6,530 nucleotides of DNA, from the NCBI GenBank assembly GCA_021793495.1, contig JAJYSQ010000102.1, positions 1 through 6,530 on the forward strand. The letters run 5' to 3'. The stretch is from Actinomycetes bacterium. GTDB lineage: Bacteria > Actinomycetota > Actinomycetes > JAJYSQ01. Position 1 is the first letter of the stretch; each line of letters opens with the position of its first letter. This document shows positions 1-5,734 of the stretch, in pieces. The position numbers and the translations under genes were made by a program. A model generated the notes under the pieces. The model did no database searches and had not been told where the DNA came from. It was given only the letters and a program-made list of their open reading frames with translations.

Positions 1-955
1 CGTTGGTGCCGACGAGGGTCATCGGCGACCCGATCGCCGGCCGTTGCCAGGTGCACGTGGCCACGATCCCGTTGCGCAGGACCCAGCAGGGGCCCGACCC
101 GACGGTGACCGACTCGGGAGACGGGTTGCCCAGCACGTCCCGCAACCCCGTGTAGGCGATCGTGACCGACAGCACCACCACGTTGGTCGCGGTGATTCGC
201 GAGCCGTCGACCAGCACGTCGGGGGTGCCGTCCTGGGTGCGCTGGTAGACCGACCCGTTCCAGGTCCACCGGGCCGTGGAGGCGCCGGAGAAGGTCAGGT
301 GCACCCCCGTCGCGTCCCGCCCGGCCGGCACGGCGGAGGAGTAGGTGAACACCGGGGGTGGCGGGCTTGCCGTCGGGTTGAGCGTGGCGCCGCGTGCCCA
401 CAGGGTGGCGGTGGAGGCGAAGACATCGTGCGGAGGAACCCGACGGGTGTCGACCGTGAAGTAGGAGGGGCTGGCGTCCCAGGAGATCCGGGTGGCGTGC
501 GACAACGCCTTGACCGGGGCGATGCCCAGGGCGGAGGCACCGGAGTAGGCGAAGATCCCGCCACCGAGCAGCCGCAGCAGGTAGGCGTCGGTGGGCCGCG
601 CGGAGCGGACCGGTCCGACCCGGGTGGCTTGAGCGGAGTGGTAGACGGCGAACAGCCGGGTGAGCCCGCCCTCGACGAGCTCCTCGAACACGATGTCGGC
701 CTGGTTCAGCCCGGCTTGCGGCATGGCCGGGGAGATGTTGTCGACCTTGATCGACAGCGCGGGTCGGCTGGCCGCGGCCGGGTCCGGCTCCGGCAAGCCG
801 GTCAGCGGGTCCAGGGCGATGCTCGGGGTGGGGCTTGCCGTCACCGAGGGGTGCGAGGATCCCGATGCTGCCGGGGTGGACGGTGTGGACGCGGTGCACG
901 CGCTGGCCAGCAGGGCCATCGACGCGGCCATCGTCAGGATCAGGGGTCGGCGCAC
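1..955 (-). CDS. YerB-like DUF3048 lipoprotein, 3' end outside the window
   Basis: About 318 residues are visible. The N-terminus is a lipoprotein signal: Arg-Arg at residues 2-3, a hydrophobic stretch, and a lipobox-like LASAC with Cys20 as the lipidated residue (Ala at -3 is less usual than Leu). A Ser/Thr/Pro-rich linker follows to about residue 60. Next comes the DUF3048 N-terminal domain, recognisable from IKVDN (69-73), GLNQADIVFEE (82-92), a YHS motif and VGPVRSARPTD (113-123), then a RxPPHDVFAS segment. The last part resembles the DUF3048 C-terminal domain (TNVVVLSV, then GIVATCTWQRP). By comparison with YerB (about 330 residues) only some 15-30 residues should be missing. The molecular function of the family is unknown; it should sit on the outer face of the membrane. 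GTG at 955 is chosen because a -10 box lies six bases upstream; an in-frame ATG at 1036 would place 27 unneeded residues before the signal. Family assignment rests on motif recall. Confidence 0.88.
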   Translation of the reverse strand, partial: MRRPLILTMAASMALLASACTASTPSTPAASGSSHPSVTASPTPSIALDPLTGLPEPDPAAASRPALSIKVDNISPAMPQAGLNQADIVFEELVEGGLTRLFAVYHSAQATRVGPVRSARPTDAYLLRLLGGGIFAYSGASALGIAPVKALSHATRISWDASPSYFTVDTRRVPPHDVFASTATLWARGATLNPTASPPPPVFTYSSAVPAGRDATGVHLTFSGASTARWTWNGSVYQRTQDGTPDVLVDGSRITATNVVVLSVTIAYTGLRDVLGNPSPESVTVGSGPCWVLRNGIVATCTWQRPAIGSPMTLVGTN

Positions 956-961
956 CCGGAC

Positions 962-967
962 ACCGTA
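962..967 (-). promoter_or_regulatory. -10 box TACGGT for the DUF3048 gene, likely leaderless
   Basis: Minus-strand TACGGT fits TANNNT and ends six bases before the GTG at 955, so transcription would begin at or next to the start codon. No purine-rich Shine-Dalgarno and no clear -35 is seen; the minus strand here reads CCTCC, the wrong polarity for ribosome binding. The same geometry recurs at three other genes in the window. Confidence 0.5.
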
Positions 968-1066
968 GGAGGTCGCGCGTCCGGTTCGGGTCGGGCGAGG
1001 GTACGGCGCGCCGTGTCTTTGCCCGGCGTTGACCATGTCGCTGATCACGGGCCGATCACCACGAGC

Positions 1067-1082
1067 GGCTCGCCGCGGAGCC
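1067..1082 (-). terminator. Small hairpin just after the TetR stop codon
   Basis: The inverted repeat GGCTC/GAGCC (1067-1071 and 1078-1082) has a six-base GC loop and lies five bases past the stop codon of the regulator ending at 1088. There is no T-tract, so it is at most a weak U-less terminator of the type often proposed in actinobacteria. Direct repeats of GATCAC at 1043-1048 and 1054-1059 lie between it and the next gene. Confidence 0.25.
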
Positions 1083-1087
1083 ACGGG

Positions 1088-1765
1088 TCACGAACGCAGG
1101 TACCGGACGAGGTCGAGCACCTCCCGGGTGACCGGGCGGAGCAGGCGGGTCCGGGACAGCCTCACGATCCGGTCGACCATCGGCACGCTGCGGTCGATCA
1201 GCCCGGCAGTCCGACGCTGGTCGGGGCTGGGGTCATGCACCCAGAACAGCACCAGCCCCATGTGGTAGATCCACAGCAGCTCGGGCAGGTCGTCGCGCAG
1301 CTGCGGGTCCAGCGTGGCCGAGGACCCCTGGACCACGGTCCGGAACAACGCGATACCCGCGTCCCGCGCGGGAGAGGACTCCGCGCTGAACGGGCTGAGC
1401 GGCGAGGTCGGCTCGGCCGCGGTCTTGAAGAAGCTGCCGGCGAAGGAGTGGTACGGCCGAGCGATCTCCAGCCACGCGTGCAGGACCCCGGCCAGCCGGA
1501 CGGCGAAGCTCTCCGCGGTGGCCAGCGTCGGTGCGCTGGCCACCGCGTGATCGGTCTGCAGCTGGTCGTAGAACCGCTGGATCAGATGATCCTTGGATGC
1601 GAAGTAGTAGTAGGCGTTGCCGGTGGACACCCCGGCCTCCGCGGCGATCGCCCGCATCGTGGTCTCGTCGTACCCGCGCTCGCGGAACAACCGCAGCGCG
1701 GTCTCGGCGATCACCGCCCGGGTCCGTTCGCCTTTGGCCGAGCCCGGGATGGTGGCGTCGGGCAT
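1088..1765 (-). CDS. TetR/AcrR-family transcriptional regulator
   Basis: A protein of 225 residues, the usual length for a TetR repressor. Residues 13-60 form the DNA-binding head: TRAVIAETALRLFRERGYDETTMRAIAAEAGVS..NAYYYFASKDHLI contains the helix-turn-helix (about 36-55) and the YYYF-x-SK-hinge typical of the family. The C-terminal ligand/dimer domain (about 75-225) is helical, has FFKTAAEPTSPLSP in its middle and ends in RPVTREVLDLVRYLR; I recall this tail in actinobacterial TetR proteins but cannot name a ligand. ATG at 1765 is preferred because a TACGGT -10 box lies seven bases upstream. A GTG at 1774 would add only three residues, and the frame stays open to 1939 without homologous content. 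It is divergent from the membrane protein gene at 1863, which makes that gene a reasonable but unproven target, along with autoregulation. Confidence 0.9.
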   Translation of the reverse strand: MPDATIPGSAKGERTRAVIAETALRLFRERGYDETTMRAIAAEAGVSTGNAYYYFASKDHLIQRFYDQLQTDHAVASAPTLATAESFAVRLAGVLHAWLEIARPYHSFAGSFFKTAAEPTSPLSPFSAESSPARDAGIALFRTVVQGSSATLDPQLRDDLPELLWIYHMGLVLFWVHDPSPDQRRTAGLIDRSVPMVDRIVRLSRTRLLRPVTREVLDLVRYLRS

Positions 1766-1770
1766 GCTGG

Positions 1771-1805
1771 TCACCGTACCCGTCGGGCACGGGCGGCGAC
1801 GGTGA
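1771..1805. promoter_or_regulatory. Candidate operator: inverted repeat TCACCGT / ACGGTGA
   Basis: TCACCGT at 1771-1777 and ACGGTGA at 1799-1805 are a perfect seven-base inverted repeat with a 21-base spacer, inside the divergent gap between the TetR gene (start 1765) and the membrane protein gene (start 1863). The left arm covers the -10 box of the regulator, a position suited to autorepression. The spacing is wider than in a classical single TetR palindrome (about 15-20 bases overall), so these may be two half-sites or chance. A smaller perfect palindrome CCCGTCGGG sits at 1779-1787 within the spacer. Confidence 0.3.
1773..1778 (-). promoter_or_regulatory. -10 box TACGGT for the TetR gene at 1765
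   Basis: Minus-strand TACGGT, identical to the box upstream of the DUF3048 gene, ends seven bases before the ATG at 1765. This suggests a leaderless transcript and supports that start codon. No -35 is evident and no Shine-Dalgarno is present. Confidence 0.45.
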
Positions 1806-1847
1806 GCGCTGGCACCGACCGGTACGCGACGGCATGGCGACCGAGGA

Positions 1848-1854
1848 GAAGGGG
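1848..1854 (+). promoter_or_regulatory. Ribosome-binding site for the membrane protein gene
   Basis: GAAGGGG ends eight bases before ATG 1863, at the end of the longer purine run starting at 1843. It fixes the start of this gene and contrasts with the leaderless-looking genes elsewhere in the window. Confidence 0.5.
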
Positions 1855-1862
1855 CGGCACCC

Positions 1863-2408
1863 ATGGGCACGGCGAGGATCCGGACCGGTGCGGCGACCGG
1901 AACGCCGGCGGGGCAACCACGGGGGGGCTGGACGTCCACGGCCTGGTCCCCGCTCCTGCTGGCTGCGGTGGCCTCGGTCGGACTGGTGCTCGCCGCGCTC
2001 GCGGTGGCTGTCGACGGGCCGGTCGCTGTCGTCCTGGTCGGCGTCGCCGTGGTGGTGGCGTTGGCGGGGCTGCAGATCAGCAGGGTCCGGGTCCGGGTCG
2101 ACGCCGCCGGGCTCAGCGTACGGTTCGGCCCGTGGGGCTGGCCGCGCCAGACGGTGCCGATCGCTCGGATCGCCGAGGCGGAGGTGGTCGACGTGCACCC
2201 GTCACAGTGGGGCGGGATCGGGTACCGGGTGCAGCCACGTCAGCAGGTGACCGCCGTCGTGCTGCGCTCGGGACCGGGCCTGCTGGTGCGCCGTCGCGAT
2301 GGACGTCGCCTCGTGCTGACCATCCGGGATCCGCAGACCGGGGCCGGGGTGCTCAACGGCCTGGTACGTGCCGAGGCTGCCGGTCAACCTCCGGTTCCAC
2401 CGGGTTGA
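1863..2408 (+). CDS. Two-helix membrane protein with probable PH-like domain
   Basis: The protein has 181 residues. After a polar N-terminus (1-28, including RxRTGA and Gly/Arg) there are two hydrophobic segments, about 29-50 (WSPLLLAAVASVGLVLAALAV) and 53-71, joined by a tight DGP turn, so both termini should face the cytoplasm. The soluble part (74-170) reads as alternating beta strands: VRVRVDAAGLSVRFGP, VPIARIAEAEVVDV, WGGIGYR, VTAVVLRSGPGLLVRR, RLVLTIRDP. It ends in a short helix (GVLNGLVRAEA). This order of strands after a membrane hairpin resembles bacterial PH-like domain proteins, but no catalytic motif is visible and I do not know a function. The gene is divergent from the TetR gene at 1765 and converges on asd with six bases between stop codons. 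The fold call is from pattern and moderately sure; coding status is firm. Confidence 0.8.
   Translation: MGTARIRTGAATGTPAGQPRGGWTSTAWSPLLLAAVASVGLVLAALAVAVDGPVAVVLVGVAVVVALAGLQISRVRVRVDAAGLSVRFGPWGWPRQTVPIARIAEAEVVDVHPSQWGGIGYRVQPRQQVTAVVLRSGPGLLVRRRDGRRLVLTIRDPQTGAGVLNGLVRAEAAGQPPVPPG
2384..2408. terminator. Hairpin at the convergent gene junction
   Basis: TCAAC (2384-2388) pairs with GTTGA (2404-2408) and an inner CCGG (2391-2394) pairs with CCGG (2400-2403), leaving a two-base bulge and a five-base loop. It overlaps the last codons of the membrane protein gene and lies directly beyond the asd stop. As an inverted repeat it would fold in both transcripts, so it may act as a compact bidirectional terminator. 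No T-tract flanks it. Confidence 0.35.
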
Positions 2409-2414
2409 GCAGCG

Positions 2415-3494
2415 TCAGCCACCGGTCAGCTCGGAGGCGACCAGCTCGGCGATCTGGGCTGTATTGAGGGCCGCTCCCTTGCGGAGGTTGTCCCCGCTGA
2501 CGAACAGCTCCAGGGCGTGCGGGTCGTCGAGTGACGCGCGGATGCGCCCCACCCAGGTCGGGTCGGTGCCCACCGCGTCGGCTGGCGTGGGGAACTCTCC
2601 GGCCGAGGGGTCGTCCACGAGGAGCACCCCGGGGGCGTCACGCAGCGCTGCCTGGGCGTCGGCGACCTGGACGGGGGCGTCGAACACGGCGTGCACCGCG
2701 AGTGAGTGCGTGGTGATCACCGGGACCCGGACGCAGGTCGCGGAGACCCGCAGGTCGGGCAGGCCGAGGATCTTGCGCGACTCGTTGCGGACCTTCAGCT
2801 CCTCGCTGGTCCAGCCTGCATCCTGGGCTGATCCAGCCCAGGGGATGACGTTCAGGGCCAGCGGCGCGGGGAACGGGCCGAGGTCGCCGACCGCGGCGCG
2901 AAGATCCCCGGACCGGGTGCCGAGGTCGGGTGACGCGGCCACCTTCGCCAGCTGAGCACGCAGTGTGTCGATCCCGGCCTGTCCGGCTCCGGAGGCCGCC
3001 TGGTAGGAGGCCACGACCAGCTCGCGCAGCCCGTACTGCCGGTGCAGCACGCCGAGCACGACGATCATCGACAGCGTGGTGCAGTTCGGGTTGGCGATGA
3101 TGCCCAGGGGTCGTAGCCGGGCTGCGGCAGCGTTGACCTCGGGGACGACCAGGGGGACCTCGGGGTTCATCCGGAACGCCCCGGAGTTGTCGACCACGAC
3201 CGCACCACGACCGGTGGCAACCGGTGCCCAGACCGCGCTGACCTCGTCGGGGACGTCGAACATCGCGACGTCCACTCCGTCGAAGCACTCTGCGGACAGT
3301 GCGCGCACCTCGACCTCCTCGCCGCGCACTCGCAGCCTGCGCCCCGCAGACCGAGCCGAGGCCACCAGTCGGACCTCGCCCCACACGTCCGTGCGGTGGG
3401 TGAGCAGGTCCAGCATCACCGAGCCGACCGCACCGGTGGCTCCGACGACCGCCAACGTCGGACGGTTCGAGCGCGAGGTCGAGGTCGAGGTCAT
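2415..3494 (-). CDS. asd: Aspartate-semialdehyde dehydrogenase
   Basis: The enzyme (359 residues) reduces L-aspartyl-4-phosphate with NADPH to L-aspartate-4-semialdehyde, the second step of the lysine/threonine/methionine pathway, in the cytoplasm. Visible landmarks: NADP-binding GATGAVG (18-24), DNSGAFR (102-108), active-site Cys138 in ANPNCTT, Gln165 in SYQAASGAG, the substrate-binding EELKxxxESRKIL segment (231-243), Arg256 and catalytic His263 in RVPVITTHS, and the C-terminal [12 protein letters not shown]. Length is normal apart from a short Thr/Ser-rich leader (2-9). Two places differ from the Mycobacterium type: FDVPDEVS (79-86) in place of the usual FSAG-like loop, and TTHS in place of TGHS. 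I recall both from a Streptomyces-type subclass, so this looks like that subclass and not a damaged enzyme. ATG 3494 overlaps the lysC stop as ATGA, implying translational coupling; upstream GGGA is a weak Shine-Dalgarno. Confidence 0.97.
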   Translation of the reverse strand: MTSTSTSRSNRPTLAVVGATGAVGSVMLDLLTHRTDVWGEVRLVASARSAGRRLRVRGEEVEVRALSAECFDGVDVAMFDVPDEVSAVWAPVATGRGAVVVDNSGAFRMNPEVPLVVPEVNAAAARLRPLGIIANPNCTTLSMIVVLGVLHRQYGLRELVVASYQAASGAGQAGIDTLRAQLAKVAASPDLGTRSGDLRAAVGDLGPFPAPLALNVIPWAGSAQDAGWTSEELKVRNESRKILGLPDLRVSATCVRVPVITTHSLAVHAVFDAPVQVADAQAALRDAPGVLLVDDPSAGEFPTPADAVGTDPTWVGRIRASLDDPHALELFVSGDNLRKGAALNTAQIAELVASELTGG

Positions 3495-4021
3495 CGCCCG
3501 GTCCCGCCGTACACGATCGCCTGTTCGCTGCCGTCTCCGGCGACGTCCAGCTCGAAGGCGGCGTGGGCGGCGGCCACCGCCCCCGGCACGTCGGACTCGC
3601 GCAGCAGGACCGAGATCCGGATCTCCGAGGTGGAGATCAGCTCGATGTTCACCCCGGCGTCGGCCAGCGCCTCGAAGAACCGTGCCGTGACCCCGGGGTG
3701 GCTGCGCATCCCGGCGCCGATCAGCGAGACCTTGCCGACCTGGTCGTCGTAGCGGATCGACTGGAAGCCGATCCGGGAACGGGCCCGCTCGAGAGCGCGC
3801 ATGGCCGCCTGGCCGTCGGCCTTGGGCAGGGTGAAGGAGATGTCGGTCAGCCCGGTGGCCGCGGCCGAGACGTTCTGCACCACCATGTCGATGTTGATCT
3901 CGGTGTCGGCGACGACTCGGAAGATCGTGGCAGCCTCGCCCGGCTTGTCCGGCACCCCGACCACGGTGATCTTCGCCTCGCCCCGGTCGTGTGCGACTCC
4001 GGAGATGATCGCCTGCTCCAT
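3491..4021 (-). CDS. lysC: Aspartokinase beta subunit from an internal start
   Basis: An in-frame ATG at 4021 (Met266 of the full-length protein) would give a 176-residue product holding both ACT domains and no kinase domain. In Corynebacterium glutamicum the beta subunit begins at the matching residue (Met250, followed by an acidic pair) and is about 172 residues; here the start reads [13 protein letters not shown] strong Shine-Dalgarno, AGGAG, sits six bases upstream. In the known alpha2beta2 enzymes the beta chain pairs with the alpha ACT domains and forms the site where threonine and lysine bind. The internal start is seen in the sequence; use of it is inferred from the family. Confidence 0.8.
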   Translation of the reverse strand: MEQAIISGVAHDRGEAKITVVGVPDKPGEAATIFRVVADTEINIDMVVQNVSAAATGLTDISFTLPKADGQAAMRALERARSRIGFQSIRYDDQVGKVSLIGAGMRSHPGVTARFFEALADAGVNIELISTSEIRISVLLRESDVPGAVAAAHAAFELDVAGDGSEQAIVYGGTGR

Positions 4022-4816
4022 GTTCGTCTCCTGGGTGTGCGGACGTGCGCTGCCGGTGCGCGCCGTGAGGACAGGACCTGCGCTGCTCCCGGTGACCCAG
4101 GTCCCGTTCCTGGTGCTGAAGGATGACCGTACGTGAACCGGGATGCCGTAGCGGCGCGCGTACTCCACGCATCGCAGGTGCAGCACCTTCGCCCCGCTCG
4201 CGGCCATCTCGAGCATCTCCTCGTAGGAGATGCTCGACAGCCGGCGTGCGGTGGGCACCAGCCGCGGGTCCGCGGTGAACACTCCGTCGACATCGGTGTA
4301 GATCTCGCAGACCTGGGCGTCCAGAGCCGCCGCAAGGGCGACCGCGGTGGTGTCCGAGCCGCCTCGCCCGAGGGTGGTGATGTCCTTGGTGTCCTGGCTG
4401 ACCCCCTGGAAGCCAGCGACGATCGCGATCGCCCCCTCGCCGACCGCGGCCTGGATCCGTCCCGGGGTGACGTCGATGATGCGGGCTCGGCCGTGCATCG
4501 AGTCGGTGATCACCCCGGCCTGGCTCCCGGTGAAGGACCGCGCCTCGTAGCCGAGGGTCGCGATCGCCATCGCCAGCAAAGCCATCGAGATGCGCTCGCC
4601 GGCGGTGAGCAGCATGTCCAGCTCGCGACCCGGCGGCAGGGGGCTGACCTGCTCGGCAAGCTCGATCAGCTCGTCGGTGGTGTCCCCCATGGCCGAGACC
4701 ACGACCACGACGTCGTGTCCGGCCTTGCGCGTCGCCACGATCCGGGCTGCGACCGCCTTGATCCGCGACGCGTCCGCGACCGAGGATCCGCCGTACTTCT
4801 GGACGACCAGCGCCAC
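3491..4816 (-). CDS. lysC: Aspartokinase, alpha subunit (full length)
   Basis: The protein has 441 residues and transfers phosphate from ATP to L-aspartate, the committed step to lysine/diaminopimelate, threonine and methionine. The kinase domain (1-250) carries KYGGSSV (7-13), SAMG (41-44), TAGERIS (71-77), GFQG (135-138), [12 protein letters not shown] (147-158) and [13 protein letters not shown] (173-185). Two ACT regulatory domains follow (about 280-350 and 360-430), with [40 protein letters not shown] and a C-terminal VYGGTGR. Matching by eye to Corynebacterium glutamicum LysC, the feedback-control positions A279, S301 and T311 correspond to Ala295, Ser317 and Ser327, so lysine-plus-threonine inhibition is likely but not demonstrated. 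Translation starts at GTG 4816 directly before the conserved VQKYGGSS; upstream GGGA is a modest ribosome-binding site. The gene is first in the operon and overlaps asd by four bases. The beta subunit is probably made from the same frame. Confidence 0.97.
   Translation of the reverse strand: MALVVQKYGGSSVADASRIKAVAARIVATRKAGHDVVVVVSAMGDTTDELIELAEQVSPLPPGRELDMLLTAGERISMALLAMAIATLGYEARSFTGSQAGVITDSMHGRARIIDVTPGRIQAAVGEGAIAIVAGFQGVSQDTKDITTLGRGGSDTTAVALAAALDAQVCEIYTDVDGVFTADPRLVPTARRLSSISYEEMLEMAASGAKVLHLRCVEYARRYGIPVHVRSSFSTRNGTWVTGSSAGPVLTARTGSARPHTQETNMEQAIISGVAHDRGEAKITVVGVPDKPGEAATIFRVVADTEINIDMVVQNVSAAATGLTDISFTLPKADGQAAMRALERARSRIGFQSIRYDDQVGKVSLIGAGMRSHPGVTARFFEALADAGVNIELISTSEIRISVLLRESDVPGAVAAAHAAFELDVAGDGSEQAIVYGGTGR
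4028..4034 (-). promoter_or_regulatory. Internal ribosome-binding site for the LysC beta subunit
   Basis: Minus-strand CCAGGAG, six bases before the internal ATG at 4021. It is a better Shine-Dalgarno than the ones before the lysC GTG or the asd ATG. It falls in the variable linker between kinase and ACT domains, where codon choice is free to accommodate it. Confidence 0.65.
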
Positions 4817-4870
4817 CGTCGTTCCCGTCTGCTCGGAGGTGTCGTGCGAAGGTCCCGCGGTGCCCGGGTC

Positions 4871-4876
4871 AGTCTA
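4871..4876 (-). promoter_or_regulatory. -10 box TAGACT for the lysC-asd operon
   Basis: Minus-strand TAGACT matches TANNNT well. A start about seven bases downstream leaves a 5' leader of roughly 45-50 bases before GTG 4816. No -35 hexamer is recognisable. The leader is too short for a lysine riboswitch and contains no leader-peptide or attenuator pattern that I can see. Confidence 0.5.
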
Positions 4877-4901
4877 GCCGGGAGCACGAGCCAGCCGGGC
4901 G

Positions 4902-4907
4902 TACCGT
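4902..4907 (+). promoter_or_regulatory. -10 box TACCGT for the lipoprotein gene, likely leaderless
   Basis: TACCGT ends six bases before ATG 4914, with no Shine-Dalgarno. It lies about 25 bases from the lysC -10 box on the other strand, so the two promoters are back to back in a 97-base gap and one polymerase could hinder the other. Confidence 0.5.
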
Positions 4908-4913
4908 ACGGCC

Positions 4914-5618
4914 ATGCGGACGACCACGGGCGTACGGTCGGCGCGCCGCCTGGCGGCCGTCCTGGTCGCCGGGACGGCACTGGCCGGCTGTACCTCGAGC
5001 GCCCCCCAGGGCAGCCCGAGCACGCCATCGGCGACCTCTGCGACGAGCGGCTCCTCGACGGCGGCCGAGTTCGCCGCGCTCGCCGCACGAGGTGTCCCGG
5101 CCCGGTACACCGCGAGCTACGACCTGGTCAGTACCGGGTCGCCGACCCCGAACGCCACCGTGGCGGTCGCCAAGGGGGTCGAGGGGTTACGGATCGCGGT
5201 GACCAGCCAGGGATCCACCGCGATCTACCTGTCCACGTCGTCGGGGACCGTGTCCTGCCAGACCGGCGGGGGCCAGAGCAGCTGCTTGCGGGTAGCGGCG
5301 CCCGGAAGCACTCCGCCACCGCTGTTCGACCCGGGTATCCAACGCATCTTCACCACCACGCTGGCCGCGATCGCCGCCCAGGACGCCGGTGTCCACGTCG
5401 CTCCGTCCGGTACCGTGCCCGGTCCGGGCGGCCAGGGGGTGGCGACCTGTGCCGACATCGCGGGCCCCGGGGTGGACGCCGGCACCTACTGCCTGCTCGA
5501 CTCCGGGATCCCGGACCGGGCGCAGTTCGCCGCCGGGGCGCTGCGGCTGACCAGCGTCGGCGCGGCGCCGGCGGCGAGCGCCTTCGTGCCGCCGGCGACC
5601 CCGACCGCGTTGCCGTGA
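4914..5618 (+). CDS. Secreted lipoprotein of unknown function, four cysteines
   Basis: The protein has 234 residues. The N-terminus is a clear lipoprotein signal: basic RSARR (8-12), hydrophobic LAAVLVAGTA and lipobox LAGC with lipidated Cys26. A Ser/Thr/Pro linker runs to about 50. The mature domain starts with AARGVPARYTASYDLVS (57-73) and continues as beta-rich sequence (TVAVAKGVEGLRIAV, TAIYLSTSSGTVSC). Four further cysteines, 115, 124, 179 and 193, would be outside the membrane and could form two disulfides, most simply 115-124 and 179-193. The C-terminal part has GTYCLLDSGIPDRAQFAAGALRL and a Pro/Ala tail. I recall this general layout (anchored beta domain, GTYC.L..GIP near the end) in unassigned actinobacterial lipoproteins but no function is known. 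ATG 4914 is the only sensible start. It is divergent from lysC and alone in its transcript. Confidence 0.85.
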   Translation: MRTTTGVRSARRLAAVLVAGTALAGCTSSAPQGSPSTPSATSATSGSSTAAEFAALAARGVPARYTASYDLVSTGSPTPNATVAVAKGVEGLRIAVTSQGSTAIYLSTSSGTVSCQTGGGQSSCLRVAAPGSTPPPLFDPGIQRIFTTTLAAIAAQDAGVHVAPSGTVPGPGGQGVATCADIAGPGVDAGTYCLLDSGIPDRAQFAAGALRLTSVGAAPAASAFVPPATPTALP

Positions 5619-5619
5619 T

Positions 5620-5639
5620 CGAGCGCGCGGGCGCGCTCG
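5620..5639 (+). terminator. GC-rich hairpin directly after the lipoprotein stop
   Basis: CGAGCGCGC (5620-5628) and GCGCGCTCG (5631-5639) are perfect nine-base arms around GG, in practice an eight-pair stem with a four-base loop. It starts one base after the stop codon. No T-tract follows, so it is a U-less terminator candidate. Confidence 0.5.
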
Positions 5640-5641
5640 TG

Positions 5642-5660
5642 CCGCGGCCCGCCGCCGCGG
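5642..5660 (+). terminator. Second GC-rich hairpin in tandem
   Basis: CCGCGGC (5642-5648) and GCCGCGG (5654-5660) form a seven-pair stem with a five-base loop, two bases after the first hairpin. The tandem arrangement would insulate the following regulator, whose own promoter lies further on. No T-tract is present. Confidence 0.45.
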
Positions 5661-5674
5661 GCGTGTGGACCGAG

Positions 5675-5694
5675 GGTTCAACCGGTGGGTCAAC
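5675..5694. promoter_or_regulatory. Candidate TetR operator upstream of the second regulator
   Basis: GGTTCAAC (5675-5682) and GGGTCAAC (5687-5694) are near-identical direct repeats 12 bases apart. The same stretch is also an imperfect palindrome, TTxAxCC-N3-GGxTxAA, over 5677-5693. It is the only repeated element in the gap before the regulator at 5735 and lies 28 bases upstream of its -10 box. Autoregulation through it is an inference. Confidence 0.3.
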
Positions 5695-5722
5695 AGACCT
5701 GGCCCGACGGATCGGCCACGCC

Positions 5723-5728
5723 TAGGGT
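5723..5728 (+). promoter_or_regulatory. -10 box TAGGGT for the second TetR gene, likely leaderless
   Basis: TAGGGT ends six bases before ATG 5735, with no Shine-Dalgarno between them. The spacing is the same as at the genes starting at 955 and 4914. Confidence 0.5.
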
Positions 5729-5734
5729 GACCGG

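Noticed and set aside
956..1036. Alternative ATG start at 1036 for the DUF3048 lipoprotein
   Set aside because: It would put 27 unhelpful residues before the signal peptide and lacks a good ribosome-binding site; the GTG at 955 has a -10 box at leaderless spacing.
1766..1939. Upstream extension of the TetR frame at 1765
   Set aside because: The added residues are not TetR-like, would overlap the 5' end of the divergent gene, and the -10 box lies just before 1765.
44..2467. Plus-strand open frame of 807 codons
   Set aside because: It crosses the DUF3048 gene and the TetR gene antisense and the membrane protein gene in another frame. The translation is Arg/Gly/Pro-rich with no domain; long shadow frames are expected at this GC content.
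3475..3492. Triple GAGGTC direct repeat at the asd start
   Set aside because: It is explained by the alternating Thr-Ser codons at the N-terminus of Asd; too short to treat as a repeat element.
3495..4172. Upstream extension of the asd frame
   Set aside because: The extra part is antigenic to no known domain and is a shadow of lysC in another frame; the ATGA overlap and the conserved N-terminal GATGAVG place the start at 3494.
4817..4870. Lysine riboswitch or attenuator before lysC
   Set aside because: The inferred leader is under 60 bases, far too short for the lysine aptamer, and no leader peptide or competing hairpins are visible.
4133..5725. Plus-strand open frame of 530 codons
   Set aside because: Antisense to lysC and out of frame with the lipoprotein gene; low-complexity Arg/Gly/Asp composition and no recognisable motif.
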